A stretch of DNA of 16,199 nt, taken from positions 1 to 16,199 of the forward strand of contig CALERM010000148.1 in assembly GCA_937907715.1 (NCBI GenBank), written 5' to 3'. The translations under genes were made by a program, and so were the position numbers. A model generated the notes under the pieces. That model was not told where the DNA came from and did no database searches. It saw nothing but the letters and a program-made list of their open reading frames with translations. Each line of letters starts with the position of its first letter. The stretch's first letter is position 1. Below, one piece after another: positions 12,803 to 16,199 of the stretch. This stretch comes from an uncultured Clostridia bacterium. GTDB lineage: Bacteria; Bacillota; Clostridia; Oscillospirales; Oscillospiraceae.

Positions 12803-14866
12803 TCAGGTTCCTGCCTTTAACTCTTTGAGATGAAGAAGCGTGGGGCTGCGCTCCAGATCGACCTTCTTGCCGTCGCTGGTCAGGCGGATGACGAGCAGCT
12901 TCGGGCGCTGCTCCATCTGCAAAAGCCCCTGCTCCTGAAAAACGTCGAGACACACGCGGATTTTGCTGCCGCTGCAGGCGCAGCCCGCGCAGCGCGTGAT
13001 TTTGCGCACGAGGCAGCCGAACTCCTCGCACACGACGCCGTTCTGCGCGCTCGCCGCCAGATACCGCCAGACCGCGACAAAATCCTGCCGCTCGGGGATG
13101 AGCCGGTCGAGCTCCTGCGCGCTGAGCGCCTGCCCCAGCAGATGCCGGCGGTAGAGCGCCTTGCCGGCGCCGAGACGTGCGCGCGCCTGCTCGTCGGGAC
13201 GGATATCCAGCAGATTCAGCTGCACGGTGCGAAGTCCGCGGTATTCGTTAATCTGCGGGGTATAGGCGATATCGACCACATCACCCAGCGCAACCGCGGC
13301 AAGCTTTGCGGTTGTGGAGAAGAAGATGGCGTTGAAATGATACCCGTTTCCGGACAGGCGCAGCCGCAGATGCTTGCCGCCGCCGACCTCGGAAAGATCG
13401 CTGACGGTCAGACTGCGCATGAAAAGCACCGGACGCGGACAGCCTGCGCCGCACGGCTCAAGCTCGTCGAGCTGCTGCACGTTCTGCACGGTGAGCAGCT
13501 GCGGCGGAATTTCGCAGTCGATCTGCAGCGCCGGATTGCAGGCGGCAGAGCGCGAAAAGGCGTCGGTCAGCGCATAGATCCGCTCGCGGAAGCGGTCAAT
13601 CTGGTCGCGCCGGATGGTAAAGCCCGCGGCAAGCTCATGCCCGCCGTAGCTTTCCAGCAAATCAGACACCTGCTCCAGGGAGGAAAACAGGTTGAATCCG
13701 CCATACGAGCGGGAGGAGGCTTTGCCCTTGTCGCCGTCGAGACAGATTAAAAATGTCGGGCAGCTGTATTCCTCGGCAAGCCGCGAGGCGACAATGCCGA
13801 CCACGCCCTGATGCCACGTTTCGTCCGCCAGAACGATTGCCTTCGGCGCTTTCCCCGCCGGGAGCATCGAAACAGCCTGCCGGTAAATGCCGCTTTCCAC
13901 GTCCTGCCGCTTGCGGTTTAGCTTGCACAGCTGGCTCGCCAGGTCCACCGCGCGCGCCGCGTCGTTCGTCAGAAACAGCTCTGTCGCAATTTCCACGTGT
14001 CCCATGCGCCCGGCGGCGTTGATTCTGGGGGCTAAGGTATAGCCGATGGTCCCCGCCGTGATGGGCGGGCGCAGCGCGCCGCACTCTGCCATCAAAGCCG
14101 CAAGCCCGACCCGTTTGGGGTTCGAGAGCGCCTGCAGCCCGCGCCAGACCATCTTGCGGTTTTCTCCTGTCAGGGGCATCACATCCGCCACCGTGCCGAG
14201 GCACAGAAGGTCGCAGTATTCTGCAAGCAGCGCCTCCTGATTGCCCGCGAGCGCGGAAGCAAGCTTGAACGCCACGCCCACGCCCGCCATCTCAAGAACC
14301 GGCTCGGGCTGGTCCTTTCGGTGCGGGTCCACCACCGCGACCGCCTCCGGCAGATCGGACTTACACTCGTGATGGTCCGTGATGACAAGCTCCATGCCGA
14401 GCTCTTTGCACAACGCCGCTTCCTGATTTGCCGTGATGCCGCAGTCGACGGTGATGATCAGCTTCACATCCTGCGCGCGCAGCGCGCGCACGGCAATTTC
14501 GTTGAGTCCGTAGCCCTCTTCGAGCCTTGCCGGAATGTAGCTTGTCACATGTCCGCCGCGCTTGCGCAGAAAGTCCGTAAGCAGGCACGTCGCCGTAATG
14601 CCGTCGACGTCGTAGTCGCCGAACACGCAGATATGCTCGCGCCGTTCGAGCGCTTTTTTGACCCGGCGCACCGCCTTGTCCATGTCGAGTAATTCCATGG
14701 GGCTGGACAGCGGCACGTCCGCCGACAGAAATTCCCGCGCCCTTTCCGGTGTGTCATAGCCCCGGCTGCACAAAACAGCCGCCGTTACCGGCGACCAGCC
14801 TGCCGCGCGCAGCGCATCCGCCGCGCCTTGCTCATAGGACGAAATCGTCCAGGTTCCGTACTTCAA
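12803..14866 (-). CDS. recJ: Single-stranded-DNA-specific exonuclease RecJ
   Basis: A 5'-3' ssDNA exonuclease of the DHH family, used in recombination and repair. Numbered from the upstream ATG at 14923, the manganese-binding motifs are FGDYDVDGIT (101-110), VDCG (159-162), DHHE (183-186) and INAAGRMGH near 300. DHHA1 motifs are WHQGVVGIVASRL and SYGGHELAAGF, followed by the OB-fold region and a Firmicutes-type C-terminal extension. That extension contains a small Cys cluster (RCAGCACSG). The frame opens at ATG 14923, but a strong promoter places the transcript start at about 14920, downstream of that codon. The first 19 residues do not resemble the family. I therefore place the start at TTG 14866 (read as MKYGTW), though it too lacks a good ribosome site. 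It is the first gene of the minus-strand array. Confidence 0.9.
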   Translation of the reverse strand: MKYGTWTISSYEQGAADALRAAGWSPVTAAVLCSRGYDTPERAREFLSADVPLSSPMELLDMDKAVRRVKKALERREHICVFGDYDVDGITATCLLTDFLRKRGGHVTSYIPARLEEGYGLNEIAVRALRAQDVKLIITVDCGITANQEAALCKELGMELVITDHHECKSDLPEAVAVVDPHRKDQPEPVLEMAGVGVAFKLASALAGNQEALLAEYCDLLCLGTVADVMPLTGENRKMVWRGLQALSNPKRVGLAALMAECGALRPPITAGTIGYTLAPRINAAGRMGHVEIATELFLTNDAARAVDLASQLCKLNRKRQDVESGIYRQAVSMLPAGKAPKAIVLADETWHQGVVGIVASRLAEEYSCPTFLICLDGDKGKASSRSYGGFNLFSSLEQVSDLLESYGGHELAAGFTIRRDQIDRFRERIYALTDAFSRSAACNPALQIDCEIPPQLLTVQNVQQLDELEPCGAGCPRPVLFMRSLTVSDLSEVGGGKHLRLRLSGNGYHFNAIFFSTTAKLAAVALGDVVDIAYTPQINEYRGLRTVQLNLLDIRPDEQARARLGAGKALYRRHLLGQALSAQELDRLIPERQDFVAVWRYLAASAQNGVVCEEFGCLVRKITRCAGCACSGSKIRVCLDVFQEQGLLQMEQRPKLLVIRLTSDGKKVDLERSPTLLHLKELKAGT

Positions 14867-14889
14867 ATCCGATACACATCCATTACCGC

Positions 14890-14907
14890 CCCGCAAAAAC
14901 CTGCGGG
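14890..14907 (-). repeat. Hairpin in the recJ leader
   Basis: A 6-bp perfect stem (CCCGCA/TGCGGG) with a 6-base loop sits between the predicted recJ transcript start (about 14920) and the proposed TTG start at 14866. There is no T run after it, so it is not a terminator. It could modulate translation; this is not shown. Confidence 0.35.
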
Positions 14908-14926
14908 CACTATTTTTCTGCATATC

Positions 14927-14955
14927 ATTATAGCATCAACCTTCGCATATCACAA
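14927..14955 (-). promoter_or_regulatory. Sigma-A-type promoter of recJ and the downstream array
   Basis: On the minus strand TTGTGA (14955-14950) is followed after exactly 17 bases by a consensus TATAAT (14932-14927). The expected start of transcription is near 14920. This is the clearest promoter in the window and probably the main one for recJ, rel, dtd and beyond, because the following junctions are tight. Confidence 0.75.
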
Positions 14956-15048
14956 TAAAAAAACGATGAACAAATCCGAAAGCGGGAAGAATTGTGAAAA
15001 AATAGCAAACCGGCGCGTCCAAATGTTCTTTTCTTTGCCGCTCCGGCA

Positions 15049-15057
15049 TGTTAAAAT
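15049..15057 (+). promoter_or_regulatory. Extended -10 promoter of the metallophosphoesterase gene
   Basis: TGTTAAAAT fits an extended -10 (TGn followed by TAAAAT, one base from consensus) with no good -35 at normal spacing. The implied start near 15064 leaves a short leader containing AGGAGG seven bases before the ATG at 15087. It is divergent from the recJ promoter about 95 bases away. Confidence 0.5.
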
Positions 15058-15086
15058 GAAAAGGATTTCTGTCAGGAGGCACGCAG

Positions 15087-15953
15087 ATGGGAAAAAATGC
15101 AAAAAAAAGAAACCGCGCGGGCATACTTTTACCCGTGGCGGCGCTGGCGGCGGGGCTTTTGTGGGCGGGGAACTTCACGCTGTCGCTGACGGAGCTGACG
15201 GTTTCGTCCGCGTCGCTTCCTGCCGCGTTTGACGGCTTTCGCATCGCGCTGGTTACGGACCTGCACGGCAGAACCTTCGGACCGGACAACGACTGGCTGG
15301 TCGAAAAGCTGACGGCGGCGCGCCCGGATCTCATCGCGCTGGCAGGGGATATCGCGGACGAAGAAAGCGATTTGCAGGAGCTTTCCCGCCTGCTGCCGCG
15401 CCTGGCGGCGATTGCGCCGTGCTATTATGTGACGGGCAACCACGAATGGCGCATGGAAAACCGGAAGCAGTGGTTTGAGCTGTTAAAAAACTGCGGCATC
15501 ACCCGGCTGGAAAACAGCTTCGTGACGCTCTCGCGCGGAGAAGACCGCGTGATTCTCGCGGGCGTCGATGACCCGAACGGACCGGCTGACCAGAAAACGC
15601 CGGGGCAGCTGCTGGAGGAAATCCACGAGGCATCTCCGCAGGCATATACGATGGTCCTCTGCCACCGGAACGATCAGCTGGAGCGCTTTGCGCGCCTGGG
15701 TGCGGACCTGGTTCTGAGCGGGCACGCGCACGGCGGCGTGGTCCGGCTGCCTTTGATCGGCGCGGTCTTCGGCACGCACTATGAGTTTTTCCCCGACTAC
15801 ACGGCAGGACTCTACAAGATGGGCAAAACGACCCTCGCCGTCAGCCGCGGACTCGGCGGCAGCCGGAGAATCCCCATCCGTATCGCAAACCAGCCCGAGA
15901 TTCCGGTCATTACGTTGCGGACGGGAGAAACAGAAACGCGGGAATCCCGCTGA
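15087..15953 (+). CDS. Membrane-anchored metallophosphoesterase, YkuE/YaeI-like
   Basis: A 288-residue calcineurin-like phosphoesterase. The N-terminus is basic (MGKNAKKRNR) and is followed by one hydrophobic segment (about 11-29), a signal anchor that would place the enzyme outside the membrane. The dimetal motifs are in order: TDLHG (Asp and His near 57-59), AGDIADEE (about 85-92), GNHEW (about 117-121), LCHRND (about 192) and SGHAHGG (about 212-218). YkuE-type enzymes are thought to act on lipid-linked or phosphodiester substrates; the actual substrate here is unknown. The start has AGGAGG at seven bases. It is the only plus-strand gene, divergent from recJ and convergent with the tRNA remnant. 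Confidence 0.88.
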   Translation: MGKNAKKRNRAGILLPVAALAAGLLWAGNFTLSLTELTVSSASLPAAFDGFRIALVTDLHGRTFGPDNDWLVEKLTAARPDLIALAGDIADEESDLQELSRLLPRLAAIAPCYYVTGNHEWRMENRKQWFELLKNCGITRLENSFVTLSRGEDRVILAGVDDPNGPADQKTPGQLLEEIHEASPQAYTMVLCHRNDQLERFARLGADLVLSGHAHGGVVRLPLIGAVFGTHYEFFPDYTAGLYKMGKTTLAVSRGLGGSRRIPIRIANQPEIPVITLRTGETETRESR

Positions 15954-15985
15954 AAGGTTTACTGGAAAACCCGGCAACCTTTCAG
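15950..15985 (+). repeat. Inverted repeat over the phosphoesterase stop codon
   Basis: CTGAAAGGTT (15950-15959) pairs with AACCTTTCAG (15976-15985) across a 16-base loop. Its left arm contains the stop codon. Two alternative pairings overlap it: GGTTT/AAACC inside the loop and TACTG/CAGTA across it. No T run follows on the plus strand. It may protect the mRNA end or slow polymerase, but it is not a clear intrinsic terminator. Confidence 0.45.
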
Positions 15986-16050
15986 TAGAACGAAATCGGA
16001 GCAGTGGGATTTACCCATTCGGGCAGAAACTTCGAACCCCACCCACAACA

Positions 16051-16090
16051 GAAAAACCTCAAGCAACCCAGACGGGGATGCTTGAGGTTT
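16051..16090 (-). terminator. Intrinsic terminator of the tRNA-Ser locus
   Basis: A perfect 12-bp stem (AAACCTCAAGCA, 16054-16065, with 16079-16090) has a 13-base loop and is followed on the minus strand by TTTCTG (TTTTTCTG with the stem end). The stem starts on the last base of the encoded CCA. The right flank on the plus strand has no T run, so it serves the minus-strand tRNA transcript. Confidence 0.8.
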
Positions 16091-16152
16091 GGCGGAGTGG
16101 GTGGGATTCGAACCCACGGTACCGTTGCCGGTACACCTGATTTCGAGTCAGA
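16090..16152 (-). tRNA. tRNA-Ser(CGA), 3' portion only; possible att-site remnant
   Basis: Reading the minus strand, an anticodon arm (TCTGA-CTCGAAA-TCAGG, anticodon CGA at 16145-16143) is followed by a long class II variable arm (GTACCG-GCAA-CGGTAC), a perfect T-arm (GTGGG-TTCGAAT-CCCAC), the 3' acceptor strand CCACTCC, discriminator G and an encoded CCA. These identify tRNA-Ser. The required 5' acceptor strand GGAGTGG and the D-arm are missing: the 47 bases upstream (16153-16199) contain neither. The outermost anticodon pair is U-G. The gene is therefore truncated right at the anticodon stem, a usual crossover site of tyrosine integrases. It cannot give a functional tRNA as it stands. Confidence 0.75.
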
Positions 16153-16199
16153 GTCGCTATTCGGACTTTGAAGGAAAACGGCAGAAGCTCACGGACAAT
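16153..16199. other. Unidentified sequence replacing the tRNA 5' half at the window edge
   Basis: These 47 bases lie where the D-arm and 5' acceptor strand should be. They show no tRNA-like pairing with the 3' half and no recognisable gene. If the tRNA fragment is an attachment site, this is the outermost end of the integrated element. Confidence 0.4.

Noticed and set aside
12950..13020. Cys cluster RCAGCACSG near the RecJ C-terminus as an iron-sulfur site
   Set aside because: Only the spacing is suggestive. It lies in a helical C-terminal domain where no metal site is established, and there is no supporting partner motif.
16031..16046. Second TTCGAACCCCACCC segment resembling a T-arm next to the tRNA fragment
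   Set aside because: No pairing arms, anticodon loop or acceptor stem can be built around it. It may be chance or a decayed fragment.
15781..16140. Plus-strand open frame ending in SGWDSNPRYRCRYT
   Set aside because: The end is the familiar spurious peptide from reading a tRNA gene antisense, and the first part overlaps the phosphoesterase in another frame.

Overview
The window looks like chromosomal DNA of a GC-rich, spore-forming member of the Clostridia, probably Oscillospiraceae-like. The evidence is the sporulation genes yabP, yabQ and spoVB, a long bifunctional Rel, an oxygen-independent HemZ, and gene orders familiar from Firmicutes. The genus cannot be told from the sequence alone.

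Layout. Almost everything from 14.9 kb down to 72 is one long minus-strand array. It starts at a good sigma-A-type promoter (14927-14955) and runs recJ, rel, dtd, an MBL-fold hydrolase, hemZ, an mtaD-like deaminase, spoVB, mazG, hup (HU), rqcP, yabP, yabQ, divIC, a yabR-like S1 protein, a short-chain dehydrogenase and a lone protein resembling a phage tail appendage. Many junctions are 1-4 base overlaps or gaps under 30 bases. Intrinsic terminators follow hup, the S1 gene and the last gene. The first two sit almost directly on the ribosome binding site of the next gene, so downstream genes depend on read-through or internal promoters. A candidate sigma-E promoter lies just before yabP.

How the genes fit together. 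Two conserved blocks appear to be joined. recJ-rel-dtd-MBL-hemZ is a familiar clostridial order, here without apt and without the usual hisS-aspS after it. spoVB-mazG-(hup)-rqcP-yabP-yabQ-divIC-S1 matches the Bacillus subtilis spoVB-yabN-yabO-yabP-yabQ-divIC-yabR order. The mtaD-like gene joins the blocks by 4-base overlaps on both sides. Its neighbour HemZ is a radical SAM enzyme expected to release 5'-deoxyadenosine, a possible substrate for this deaminase family.

Right end. A divergent plus-strand gene encodes a membrane-anchored metallophosphoesterase. Beyond it, on the minus strand, lies only the 3' part of a tRNA-Ser(CGA) gene (anticodon arm to CCA) followed by its own terminator. The 5' half is absent although 47 further bases are visible. 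This is the pattern left at the far end of an element integrated into a tRNA gene, so the right edge may be the border of an unseen mobile element.

I found no CRISPR array, insertion sequence, T-box or recognisable riboswitch. The most original leads are the tRNA/att junction, a ribosome binding site paired with an upstream anti-Shine-Dalgarno copy before the tail-like gene, and the HemZ-deaminase coupling.
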